Assembly (NCBI GenBank): GCA_016934645.1
Contig: JAFGSL010000151.1
Span: 1 to 13,953 of the forward strand
Direction of reading: 5' to 3'
DNA: 13,953 nucleotides
Source: Anaerolineae bacterium
Lineage (GTDB): Bacteria; Chloroflexota; Anaerolineae; B4-G1; SLSP01
Below the pieces are notes generated by a model, which saw only the letters and a list, made by a program, of their open reading frames with translations, was not told the DNA's origin and searched no databases. Of this stretch, positions 1 to 7,709 are shown in pieces; the stretch's first letter is position 1, and every line of letters begins with the position of its first letter. Made by a program: the position numbers and the translations under genes.

Positions 1-20
1 CGGCGGCTGAAAGAGAAATA

Positions 21-70
21 TGTGCTAAAGCACACGGTTTTAGACCGATCCGCCTTCGGCGGGCTAAAGC
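21..70. repeat. Short hairpin-rich repeat-like segment at left edge
   Basis: Two small perfect hairpins sit close together: TGTGC-TAAA-GCACA at 21-34 and CCGCC-TTC-GGCGG at 50-62. The octamer GCTAAAGC occurs twice, at 24-31 and 63-70. The segment lies outside any gene, downstream of the terminator that closes the minus-strand genes. It resembles the edge of a palindromic intergenic repeat whose remainder would lie left of the window. Copy number cannot be judged from one window, so the repeat call is inference. Confidence 0.3.
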
Positions 71-83
71 TAGCTTGGAAAAT

Positions 84-115
84 AAAAAAAGCGCAGGCCA
101 TTTCTGACCTGCGCT
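84..115 (-). terminator. Intrinsic terminator closing the minus-strand gene cluster
   Basis: Read on the minus strand, AGCGCAGG (115-108) pairs perfectly with CCTGCGCT (97-90) across a 10-base loop. The second arm runs straight into seven T residues (90-84 on the complement). This is a textbook Rho-independent terminator. It lies 63 bases past the stop codon of the last response-regulator gene, which ends at 179. On the plus strand the hairpin is not followed by T, so it should act only on leftward transcription. Confidence 0.85.
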
Positions 116-178
116 CTGTGTGATGGCGACTATCAGCGGATGCTTGCGGAGTAGAAGTCGGGTCGCCACGGCCGATAA

Positions 179-649
179 TCACGTCGAATGTGCAACAGCG
201 AATAGCTGACCTCCCGGTTGTATCGAGACTCTATCCGCCTCTGCTCTGGCCTTCTGCTGTTGGTAGACGTTAGTAGCCGAAGGATAGTATTGGTTCACTT
301 TGTCGATCAACTCCAACACCTGGATGGGCTTAGACATATAGTCGTCACAACCGGCCGCCAGGAAACGCTCGCGGTCACCATGCATCGCGGAGGCGGTGAT
401 GGCAATGACAGGAATGTCACGAAGCTCAGTGTCGGCCTTGATGTGCCCGACAACTTCTATCCCGTCCATCTTGGGCAGGCCAATGTCCAGGAGAATCAAG
501 GGCGGTTTCAATTCCCGCACCATCTCCAGTCCACTTTCACCGTCAACGGCTTCAATGATGTCGTACCCACGCCGCTCCAGGGTGCGGCGTACCAGACGGC
601 GGTTATGCGGATTATCTTCGATGTACAGGACTGTTTTTCGCTCAATCAT
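179..649 (-). CDS. Single-domain response regulator (CheY/DivK-like receiver)
   Basis: A 156-residue cytoplasmic protein made of one receiver domain (about residues 5-120) plus a short polar tail. The receiver residues are all present: acidic pair E11-D12, phosphoacceptor D55 in 'LILLDIGLPKMDG', T85 in 'AITASAM' and K107 followed by P. The 'ASAMxGDRE' stretch and the lack of an output domain are typical of DivK-like regulators, which act by protein-protein contact or as phosphorelay intermediates. The last 35 or so residues are Gln/Ala-rich and match no domain I know. The ATG at 649 begins directly before the first beta strand, as expected. No strong Shine-Dalgarno sequence is visible upstream. 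It is the last gene before a strong terminator, so it is probably the tail of the cluster. Its partner kinase is not identifiable from sequence alone. Confidence 0.93.
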   Translation of the reverse strand: MIERKTVLYIEDNPHNRRLVRRTLERRGYDIIEAVDGESGLEMVRELKPPLILLDIGLPKMDGIEVVGHIKADTELRDIPVIAITASAMHGDRERFLAAGCDDYMSKPIQVLELIDKVNQYYPSATNVYQQQKARAEADRVSIQPGGQLFAVAHST

Positions 650-689
650 CTTTGGATTTCGTTTATCTCATTTAAGGATTTATATGAGA

Positions 690-729
690 CAAGCTGTTAG
701 TTTATCTCCCACGACAGACTAACAGCTTG
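690..729. repeat. Perfect 12-bp inverted repeat between regulator genes
   Basis: CAAGCTGTTAGT at 690-701 is exactly complementary to ACTAACAGCTTG at 718-729, with a 16-base spacer. It sits between the receiver gene ending at 860 and the regulator gene starting at 649. Neither flank has a T-tract, so it is not a standard intrinsic terminator. It could be a transcript-stabilising or processing hairpin, or a regulator-binding site. A smaller inverted repeat, CTATAA-CTAT-TTATAG, lies at 768-783 in the AT-rich part of the same 210-base gap, and GCAAC-TTT-GTTGC lies at 823-835. Confidence 0.6.
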
Positions 730-859
730 CCCCCCCAACCCCACTATTGAAGTCATCTCGTCCCACTCTATAACTATTTATAGAATATCACGATTTTCTC
801 ACCGTTACGTTTGCGTTATGTGGCAACTTTGTTGCGATTGTGTTTGTCAAGACTCTGAA

Positions 860-1216
860 TCATTCCGGCAGGATCGTTTCGACATGCGCTAAAAAGCTGC
901 TGCGATCCAAAGCGCCTTTGATCCAGAGGGAATCGGCCAGCGCTGTCAACTTGATGCGCGTGGCGGGCATAATATCTTTTGCCGTCAGAACGATAACCGG
1001 GATGTCGCGAGTATGGGACATGTCACGCAACTTCTCCAAGAGTTTCTCCCCAGAAATGTCGGGCAGCATCAGGTCAAGGATGACAAGGTCGGGTTTTGCG
1101 TCTTCGATGGACTGCAATGCCTCTGCGCCGGAATGGGCTTCGTCGATTGTGAAATGGTGGCGTGCCTGGAATAGCCGTCGCAATAACCGCGCATCTGAGA
1201 CGTTGTCGTCGACCAC
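860..1216 (-). CDS. Receiver domain (second REC of the PLP-enzyme fusion), displaced in frame
   Basis: This reading frame encodes an almost complete receiver domain. It has a D-D pair at the N-terminus, the phosphoacceptor in 'LVILDLMLPDISG', 'VIVLTAKD' and a final 'WIKGALDR' in which K is followed by G instead of P. The GTG at 1216 falls inside the first beta strand. The preceding in-frame codons encode P-R-I-L-V, which completes that strand, and the frame is closed by a TGA at 1243-1241. No ATG and no ribosome binding site supply a proper start. The domain resembles the receiver fused to the enzyme immediately upstream, including the unusual K-G. It is best read as the C-terminal domain of that protein, reached by a -1 frame change at the five-C run (1229-1225). 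An authentic recoding event, a recent mutation or a base-calling error are all possible. Confidence 0.7.
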   Translation of the reverse strand: MVDDNVSDARLLRRLFQARHHFTIDEAHSGAEALQSIEDAKPDLVILDLMLPDISGEKLLEKLRDMSHTRDIPVIVLTAKDIMPATRIKLTALADSLWIKGALDRSSFLAHVETILPE

Positions 1217-2994
1217 CAGGATGCGGGGGATTGGTTTTGGTCAGAAGCGATTTCCCACTGTGGTGCAGGGGACTCGGCTTGTCTAAGCTTCCCCGGCGTT
1301 TCGCCTAACGCCATCTCGTCTCCCAACAATTCAACGACGTGATGGACGAGTTCCTGGCTGCCAAAGGTCCCCTTCTGCCAGATGGATTGGGTGTGTCGTC
1401 GCAGACGTGTCCATTCCTCGGTTGACAGAGATTTGGCCGAGACGATCACCACCGGGATTTCGTTGGTGCGCGTGTTGGCCTTGAGCTTTTCCAGAATAGC
1501 GAACCCATCAAGGCCGGGGATGGTCAAATCGAGCACCACCAGGTCTGGCTGGCGCTGGCGTACGAGGTCCAGGCCATCCGCGCCGTTGTGTGCCTCGAAA
1601 ATGCGATAGTTCTTATAGCGCAGCAGTAACCGGCGGATAAGGCGACTGTCGTGGGGATTGTCATCGATGATGACGATGGTGGTGATTTGCTCATCAAGTT
1701 GTTCCAGGGTGGAGACCAGTCCATCTTTGGAGTAATTGCTAGTTGCATCGGGCGCGGGTTCCCCCGGCGTCCCACTCTCAGTTGGAACCGTCATCTGCAG
1801 GTGGAAAGCGTAGCGATCTTCGAGCGCGTGTTTCTCGGCGCTGAAAGTATGACCTGAACAATTGACGACCACACGTTCGTCAGAGCGGATCACACCCTCG
1901 GCGATAAGCTTTTCCATCCCGGCAAAGGCGACGCTGGCGGCCGGTTCCATCGAATAGCCTTCGGTACGGGCAACGCGCCGCATTGCGCGGAATGCCTCCC
2001 CATCGCTGACCATCAGCATCGCACCACCATACGTATCGGTGGCTCCTTTGAGGATCGTGTAAGCCATGCCTGGATCGCCCGTCGAAAGCACGGTGATCAA
2101 CGTGTCGGGCTGCACAGCGTCCGCTTTGGCCTGCCCCTGTTGCCAGGCTCTGGCCATCGGCGCACAACCTTCCACTTGTACAATGGCGAGTTTCGGCACA
2201 CGGTCGATAAGACGCGCGGCGTGCAGTTCAACGAAGCCCTTCAAGACGCCCAGCGGACCGATACCGCCAGAGACGGCTTGCACGTACCAATCCGGGGCGC
2301 GCCAGCCCAACTGCTCCACAATTTCCAGCGCGATGGTCTTCATGCTCTCTTTGCCGGAGATAGACTTCGCACCGCCATCGCGGTAAATGCCACGGCGCAC
2401 GGCAAAATCGGCGGCGATTTCTTTGGCTTGATCGTAGGTGCCGGTAATTTTGATGACTTCTGCGCCGTACAGTGCCAGTTCGCGCATTTTCTCTGCCGGG
2501 ACACTACTCGGCAGAAAGACCCAAAACTTGATGCCCGCGCGGGCGCAGTAGGCGGCGTAGGCAGCCGCAGCATTGCCGGTGGAAGCGAGTACCAGTTCGT
2601 CGATGCCCTGCGCCTTGAGCACGCTTGTGGTGAAGGCCGCCTGCCGGTCTTTGAAAGAGCCGGTGGGCTGGCGGCGCTCGTCTTTGATCCAGATTTCCCC
2701 TAGCTGATGTTCTAACTCGCGCTCCAGGCCCCAGGCGCGTGTCAGGGGTGTCCAGCCCTCACCGCCCATCGCGTTGAAGACGAAGTCCTCAGGGAAAGGC
2801 AGCAACTCGCGGTAACGCCACAGGTCGTGCGTACGTTTCTCCAAACGGGCCGGCCAAATCTGCGACAAGGCCGCCGTATCATACCTAGCATCCAGCCAAC
2901 TACCACCGCAGGCCGAACACGTGCTGGCGAACAGGTCCGCCGGCATCGTGTGTCCACACTCCTGACACTCTACTGCGGTGAATAATGTTTTCAT
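1069..2994 (-). CDS. thrC: Threonine synthase-like PLP enzyme fused to a response-regulator receiver domain
   Basis: Residues 1-400 form a fold-type II PLP enzyme of the threonine synthase family, which converts O-phosphohomoserine to threonine. A four-cysteine zinc ribbon (C10, C13, C26, C29) precedes 'GGEGWTPL'. The Schiff-base lysine is K115 in 'PTGSFKDRQA', followed by 'STGNAAAAY' (138-146), the phosphate loop 'SGGIGPLG' (242-249) and 'EPAAS' (350-354). The segment 'GGAKSISGKESMKT' replaces the usual threonine synthase R-x-E-G-Q-K-T, so substrate identity is not certain. After a Pro/Thr/Ser-rich linker (402-435), residues 438-558 are a complete receiver: D444-D445, phosphoacceptor D489, S519 and K541-G542. 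Coding continues to P590 at a five-C run. The last 51 residues read in this frame look like noise, while the -1 frame encodes a second receiver. A ribosome binding site, GGGGAG, lies 8 bases before the ATG. No hom or thrB neighbours it. Confidence 0.85.
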   Translation of the reverse strand: MKTLFTAVECQECGHTMPADLFASTCSACGGSWLDARYDTAALSQIWPARLEKRTHDLWRYRELLPFPEDFVFNAMGGEGWTPLTRAWGLERELEHQLGEIWIKDERRQPTGSFKDRQAAFTTSVLKAQGIDELVLASTGNAAAAYAAYCARAGIKFWVFLPSSVPAEKMRELALYGAEVIKITGTYDQAKEIAADFAVRRGIYRDGGAKSISGKESMKTIALEIVEQLGWRAPDWYVQAVSGGIGPLGVLKGFVELHAARLIDRVPKLAIVQVEGCAPMARAWQQGQAKADAVQPDTLITVLSTGDPGMAYTILKGATDTYGGAMLMVSDGEAFRAMRRVARTEGYSMEPAASVAFAGMEKLIAEGVIRSDERVVVNCSGHTFSAEKHALEDRYAFHLQMTVPTESGTPGEPAPDATSNYSKDGLVSTLEQLDEQITTIVIIDDNPHDSRLIRRLLLRYKNYRIFEAHNGADGLDLVRQRQPDLVVLDLTIPGLDGFAILEKLKANTRTNEIPVVIVSAKSLSTEEWTRLRRHTQSIWQKGTFGSQELVHHVVELLGDEMALGETPGKLRQAESPAPQWEIASDQNQSPASWWSTTTSQMRGYCDGYSRHATISQSTKPIPAQRHCSPSKTQNPTLSSLT

Positions 2995-3032
2995 GTTCTT
3001 TGCTCCCCAGGTCTTACACGATTCGATTTAAC

Positions 3033-3074
3033 TTGTTGTACCGCACGCTTCCGGTGAAACGCGCGGTACAACAA
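3033..3074. repeat. Perfect 12-bp inverted repeat between the large kinase and the PLP enzyme
   Basis: TTGTTGTACCGC at 3033-3044 is exactly complementary to GCGGTACAACAA at 3063-3074. The 18-base spacer can add a few more pairs. It fills most of the 96-base gap between the stop of the large kinase (3091) and the start of the threonine-synthase-like gene (2994). Neither side carries a T-tract, so it is not a canonical terminator. It could weaken read-through, protect the upstream mRNA or serve as an operator. Its spacing is close to that of the inverted repeat at 690-729, but the sequence is unrelated. Confidence 0.65.
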
Positions 3075-3090
3075 TCCCACGATATATATG

Positions 3091-6000
3091 TTAGTCAGCG
3101 ACCGGTAAATGAACAATAAAGGTACTGCCTTCGCCAAGCTTGCTTTGCACCGTGAGCCGTCCCCCATGCAACTCCACCAGCAGCCGCGTGATGGACAGCC
3201 CAAGACCGGTCCCTTCCGCGCGACGGGTGAACGAGCCATCGACCTGGCGGAAGCGTTCAAAGACCATATCCAGGTCTTTCTCAGCGATGCCGATACCGGT
3301 ATCCTCGATGGCGATGCAGATTTCGTCGTCCACACTGTAGGCGCGCATGATGATACCGCCGGTTTCAGTAAATTTAAAAGCATTGGAAATCAGGTTGTTC
3401 AACACCTGCGTGATGCGAATTTGATCGGCGTAGATCTGCGGGAGATCAGGTTCCGCCTCAACGCTGAATGTCAACGGACTGTCGATGAACAGTCCTGCAT
3501 TATTACTCTTGACGATATCGAGCAAGTTGGGAAGATCGATATGCTCCATGTGCAGTTCCATCCGCCCGGCCTCGATCCGCGCCAGATCAAGCACGTCATT
3601 GATCAGGTTGAGCAAATGTTGGCTGTTGGTCTCGACGGACTTCATATCCTCGTAACTGTCTTCTGGAATCTCGCCCTCGAGATCCATCAACAACAGTTGG
3701 ACGTAACCGATGATAGAGTTCAACGGCGTGCGCAGCTCGTGGCTCATATTCGCCAGGAACTCGCTCTTCAGGCGATCGACCTGGCGTGTTTCCTGGAAAA
3801 GACGAGCGTTTTCGACGGCAGTCGCGATCTGCCCGGCGAGAGTGGTTTGGATGGTGACGTCCTGTTGGGTGAAGTGACCGACCTGGTCAGACTGCACATC
3901 CAGAACACCAAGGACCTGCTCACCAACGATCAGTGGAACGGCCAACTCGGAACGCGTGTCAGGTAACAACGGGTTGGGGAGGAAGTCGGGTGCCGCACGC
4001 ACGTCGTTGGCAATGACGCCTTGGCGCGTGCGGAAGGCGCGCGCCACCAGTGAGGTCGCGCTATCCACCGCAATCTGCCAGCCCTGGGCTAGCATCTGCT
4101 GACCCGCTTCGCCGGCTCCGGCAGCCAGGACGAGCGATTCGTCGGCTTCATCGATGAGGTAGATGTGCGCGTGATAAAGACCGAAGTTCGCTTTGGTGAG
4201 TTCAACGACCCGGCCCAGCAACCGGTCGGGTTCCAGGATGGTGGAGGCCGCAGTACTCACTTCCGCCACAGTTTGCAGTTCGGACGCGCGTTTCTCGATT
4301 TCGGCCTCAGCCTGCTTGCGCTCGGTGATGACCTGGCTCACACCGCGCATCCCGATGGTACGCCCCTCAGCATCTCTTTCAGCCGTCGTCCATATCGTAG
4401 TCCAAACTTCCTCACCATCTGCGGTCAGGTTACGCGATTCAAACTGGATCTGGAAATCAGGATCGGGGCTTTCGATCGCCAGTCGGGCGTTCTCCGCAAC
4501 AAGCGGGGCATCCTCAGGGACAACAAAGCGTTGCGCGAATTCCTCTGCCGCTAACGCGTAGCCCCCGACCTCTTCCGCCGTCGTATTAAGGATGGCTTTG
4601 TAGTACTGATCGTTGAAGGTGAAAGTGTTCGTTGCGATATCGAGTGTCCAGTACCCCATCTGCGCGATGTTCAAGGCTTCAGATAGGCGCTGCTCACTCT
4701 CTTGTAGAGCTACTTGTGCACGTTTTCCCTCAGTGACATCGCGGAAGATCGCCGCAAGGCTGATCGGCCGGCCGGCGGTATTCAGCACGGCGAACATTGC
4801 GACGGCGATATCGAACGGGCTACCGTCTTTGCGTCTCGCCTGTCCTTCACCGCTCCAAGAACCGCCTTCTGTCATAATGTGTTGTATGGCCTGTGCCTGG
4901 ACCTCGCGTTCGCTTTCGTCGGCAAGGGCAGCCAGAGATGCACCCATTAAGTCTTGCTGTTCGAAATCAAATCCGAGGATGTCATACGCGGCGCGATTCG
5001 CGTAGAAAATCTTGCCCTCAAAGTCAACCATCGTGATACCGTCTGCCGCGTTTTCGGCCAGGGATTGGAAGATGCGAACCCGTTCCTCGGCCTGCCGGCG
5101 TTCGGTGATATCATAGATACCATTAAGCATCGCCGGTTCTCCGGCATAGGTGATCGGTTCAGTATTCAGGAGTGTCCAGATAGAAGAACCATCGGCTTTT
5201 TTGAAGCGAATTTCAAAGTTGCGTGCTCGGCCTTCCTGCTCCATCACTCTCAAGAACTCTTGGCGGTCAGCCGGGTTGTAATACAGGGACGCCACCCCGC
5301 GTTGCATAAAATCTTCAAGGGGCATACCGAACAACTCGCCAACCTGTGGATTCGCATACAGGATTCGGCCATCGACCGTGGTGACGAGTGTGGGAGTGGG
5401 TGTTGATTCGAGGATGAGCCGTTGTTGTGCTTCGCTTTGCTGAATAGCACGTTCGGACTCGCGTTGCCGCTCGAACAAGCGCGCATTCTGGATCGCCGTA
5501 GCAATCAGTCCTGCCAACGTGCCGAAGGTATCCCGCTCGGCCTCGGTGAAACGCCCGGCCTGATCGTCCTGCAGATCAAGTACGCCCAGGGGGGTATTGC
5601 CGACGACGAGTGGCAGCGACAGTTCAGAGCGCGTCTGCGGCAGCAGTGGATTGGGCATAAAGTCGGCTTCGAGTGCGGTATCGGCAACGAGAACCGTACT
5701 GCCGGCGCGGGCCGCGCGTGCGACCAGGCTTTTCTCAGCATCCATAGGGATACTGTGACCGCGTTCGCGCAGCACCCGGCCCACCTCACCGGAACCAGTC
5801 GACAGCTTAAGCACATTCGTCTCCGCGTCCAGCAAATAAATGTGCGCATGGTAGAGACCAAAACGGCTCTGGATCAACTCGACGACTTCTTGCAACAATT
5901 GCTCTGAATCAAGAATCGTACCCAGACGCCGGGCGATGTCGGCGGCGGTGCGCAACTGAGTGGTGAAGACGCTCAGGACCTCAGTTTGATCGGTGACGCG

Positions 6001-7638
6001 TTGTAGTAGTTCGCTGTTCTCGAAGAGGATGGCGACCTGATCGGTCATGGTTTGGAAGAGGGCGATGGTACCAGGATTGAAGCGGCCTGCCGTGCGGTCC
6101 TGAGCATCTAACACGCCAATGACCTGATTTTCTCGTTTCAAGGGAACGACCAACTCCGAGCGCGTGTCAGGCAGTAAAGGGTTGGCCAGGAAGTTGGGAT
6201 CGGCTTGTACATCATCCACCAGGACCGGCTCGCCAGTGTGAATGGCGCGTGTCACCAGGGAGGTAGCCTCCAGGGGAATGCGGTGTTTCCGTTGAAGGAG
6301 TTGGCGGCCTGCGTATCCTGTAGATTGCCGCAGCACGGCGACTTGTTGTGCTTCGTCCACCATATACACCTGCGCGTGGTAGAGATCGAACTGGTCGCGG
6401 ATGAGGTTCACCACTAAGTCGAGCATTTCGTCGGGCGTGGCGCGCTCGCTGGCGGCGAAGGTTACGCGCTGGCTGGCCTCGAGTTCTCTCCCGCGTTCTT
6501 CCAGTTCCGCACTGCGTGCCTGTACTGTTTCCAGCAGCGTGCCAACCTGCTCATTCATTTGATTGAAGGCCTGCGCCAAGCTAACCACCTCGGATGGCCC
6601 CATCGTAGTGGCTCGCAATCCCATTTCGCCTGAGGCAATGCGGGTCGCCGTTTCGGTCAGACCTAGGAGAGGCGCAGCCAACCGGCGGGCGATATAGGCC
6701 CCAATCAGACCGGCTAGAATCGCCATAACCAGGATCACGATCAACCCAATCACCCCACCCCTAACGACCTCTCGATAAGCTTCTGCGATGGGTAACTCAA
6801 TTACAACTGCCCAGTCGGGCGTACCTAGCGGCGCGTAGGTTCCGGTTACAGTGGCGCCGGTAATACCTTTGAACGTATCGGCTTCTGTCTCATCGGTGCC
6901 ATCCGGATTACTGATGAATTCACTAACCTGGCTTAAATTCTTCACATTCTCCCCACGCAGAACACGGGAGACATCGCTGAAAGCAAGCAGATCGCCTTGA
7001 CTGTTTACCACGTAAGCCACGCCCGTCTCGCCGACTTGCAGTCGATCCACTAGATCCCACATGAATTTCAAGTTGATTTCTGCCAATAGCATGCTTTGCG
7101 GGTCGCCAAAGATATCGGTAACCGGAACAGTCATAATAACCAACGGCTCACTGGTGACGTCATCGATGTACACCGGACTGATCTGACGGTTGCCCTGGCG
7201 GACTTGGGCCAGCGCATCACTTCCGAGGCGCTCAGAAAGCTGGCCTGTAGCCAGTTGCGATAAACGTGAAGCCGACGCCAACTCCTGTCCCTGCAAATCC
7301 AACAAAGCCACCTGGCGGAAAGCAATATCCAGCCCTAGCAGATTGTCCAGAACACTTTTGCGTTCCTCCGGCGAGGCAGAGCCGCGGAGACCTACCTTTG
7401 CAGCTGCATCCAACTCACCAAACCTTTCCTCAACAAAACCCGCAACTGTATTGGCAGCTTCGCGAGCTATCAACTGTTGCTGGTCGGCTACGAGCTGGCG
7501 CTGTGTCTGGAAATTAAAAAAGAGCTGCGCGCCGCTGGCAACCAGAAGGATCGTCACACTCAAAGCCACAAGTGCCAGGGCCAAGATGACCGCCAGACTG
7601 CGAGTTTTGCGCCGCCCTACTTCATTCAACATAGACAT
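3091..7638 (-). CDS. Large membrane sensor histidine kinase (sensor-HAMP-GAF2-PAS3-GAF-HisKA-HATPase)
   Basis: A 1515-residue kinase. A membrane segment at about 14-36 and another at 293-317 enclose an extracytoplasmic sensor of about 250 residues, likely a double-Cache domain. Then follow HAMP (about 316-370) and a coiled coil, GAF1 (400-545), GAF2 (575-722), PAS1 (733-848), PAS2 (855-973), PAS3 (982-1105) and GAF3 (1125-1282). The catalytic core has the H-box 'FLANMSHELRTP' with phosphorylated H1300, N-box N1419, 'EDTGIGI' (1445-1451) and 'GTGLGLSI' (1476-1483), so it should be active. There is no receiver domain, so phosphate must go to a separate protein. The three GAF domains share 'NPLLPxTRSEL', a sign of internal duplication. 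A GAGG ribosome binding site 7 bases before the ATG supports this start. The substrate-binding lipoprotein gene directly upstream suggests that it supplies the signal, which is inference. Confidence 0.95.
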   Translation of the reverse strand: MSMLNEVGRRKTRSLAVILALALVALSVTILLVASGAQLFFNFQTQRQLVADQQQLIAREAANTVAGFVEERFGELDAAAKVGLRGSASPEERKSVLDNLLGLDIAFRQVALLDLQGQELASASRLSQLATGQLSERLGSDALAQVRQGNRQISPVYIDDVTSEPLVIMTVPVTDIFGDPQSMLLAEINLKFMWDLVDRLQVGETGVAYVVNSQGDLLAFSDVSRVLRGENVKNLSQVSEFISNPDGTDETEADTFKGITGATVTGTYAPLGTPDWAVVIELPIAEAYREVVRGGVIGLIVILVMAILAGLIGAYIARRLAAPLLGLTETATRIASGEMGLRATTMGPSEVVSLAQAFNQMNEQVGTLLETVQARSAELEERGRELEASQRVTFAASERATPDEMLDLVVNLIRDQFDLYHAQVYMVDEAQQVAVLRQSTGYAGRQLLQRKHRIPLEATSLVTRAIHTGEPVLVDDVQADPNFLANPLLPDTRSELVVPLKRENQVIGVLDAQDRTAGRFNPGTIALFQTMTDQVAILFENSELLQRVTDQTEVLSVFTTQLRTAADIARRLGTILDSEQLLQEVVELIQSRFGLYHAHIYLLDAETNVLKLSTGSGEVGRVLRERGHSIPMDAEKSLVARAARAGSTVLVADTALEADFMPNPLLPQTRSELSLPLVVGNTPLGVLDLQDDQAGRFTEAERDTFGTLAGLIATAIQNARLFERQRESERAIQQSEAQQRLILESTPTPTLVTTVDGRILYANPQVGELFGMPLEDFMQRGVASLYYNPADRQEFLRVMEQEGRARNFEIRFKKADGSSIWTLLNTEPITYAGEPAMLNGIYDITERRQAEERVRIFQSLAENAADGITMVDFEGKIFYANRAAYDILGFDFEQQDLMGASLAALADESEREVQAQAIQHIMTEGGSWSGEGQARRKDGSPFDIAVAMFAVLNTAGRPISLAAIFRDVTEGKRAQVALQESEQRLSEALNIAQMGYWTLDIATNTFTFNDQYYKAILNTTAEEVGGYALAAEEFAQRFVVPEDAPLVAENARLAIESPDPDFQIQFESRNLTADGEEVWTTIWTTAERDAEGRTIGMRGVSQVITERKQAEAEIEKRASELQTVAEVSTAASTILEPDRLLGRVVELTKANFGLYHAHIYLIDEADESLVLAAGAGEAGQQMLAQGWQIAVDSATSLVARAFRTRQGVIANDVRAAPDFLPNPLLPDTRSELAVPLIVGEQVLGVLDVQSDQVGHFTQQDVTIQTTLAGQIATAVENARLFQETRQVDRLKSEFLANMSHELRTPLNSIIGYVQLLLMDLEGEIPEDSYEDMKSVETNSQHLLNLINDVLDLARIEAGRMELHMEHIDLPNLLDIVKSNNAGLFIDSPLTFSVEAEPDLPQIYADQIRITQVLNNLISNAFKFTETGGIIMRAYSVDDEICIAIEDTGIGIAEKDLDMVFERFRQVDGSFTRRAEGTGLGLSITRLLVELHGGRLTVQSKLGEGSTFIVHLPVAD

Positions 7639-7709
7639 ACTTATACCTCTTCATATGAACACTTAACAACTTGAGACAACCCAACACCACCTGCCGTCGA
7701 CACTCTTAC

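Noticed and set aside
845..850. Perfect TTGACA on the minus strand just after the second receiver's stop
   Set aside because: At 16-18 bases downstream there is no -10 hexamer (GTTGCC at spacing 17), so it is not supported as a promoter.
2140..2703. Plus-strand open frame of 187 codons opposite the PLP enzyme
   Set aside because: It is antisense to conserved threonine-synthase motifs, with no recognisable domain in its product. It is a shadow of the real gene.
1069..2994. A threonine biosynthesis operon
   Set aside because: Neither homoserine dehydrogenase nor homoserine kinase is nearby. All neighbours are signalling genes, and the enzyme itself is fused to receiver domains.
3109..3966. 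Long plus-strand open frame of 285 codons opposite the large kinase
   Set aside because: It lies antisense to the kinase core, whose H-, N- and G-box motifs are clear on the minus strand. Its product shows no recognisable domain, and long antisense frames are common opposite GC-biased coding sequence.
3790..6440. Repeated DNA in the kinase as a mobile element or recent duplication
   Set aside because: The similarity is between GAF protein motifs. The nucleotide sequences have diverged and there are no terminal repeats or transposase.
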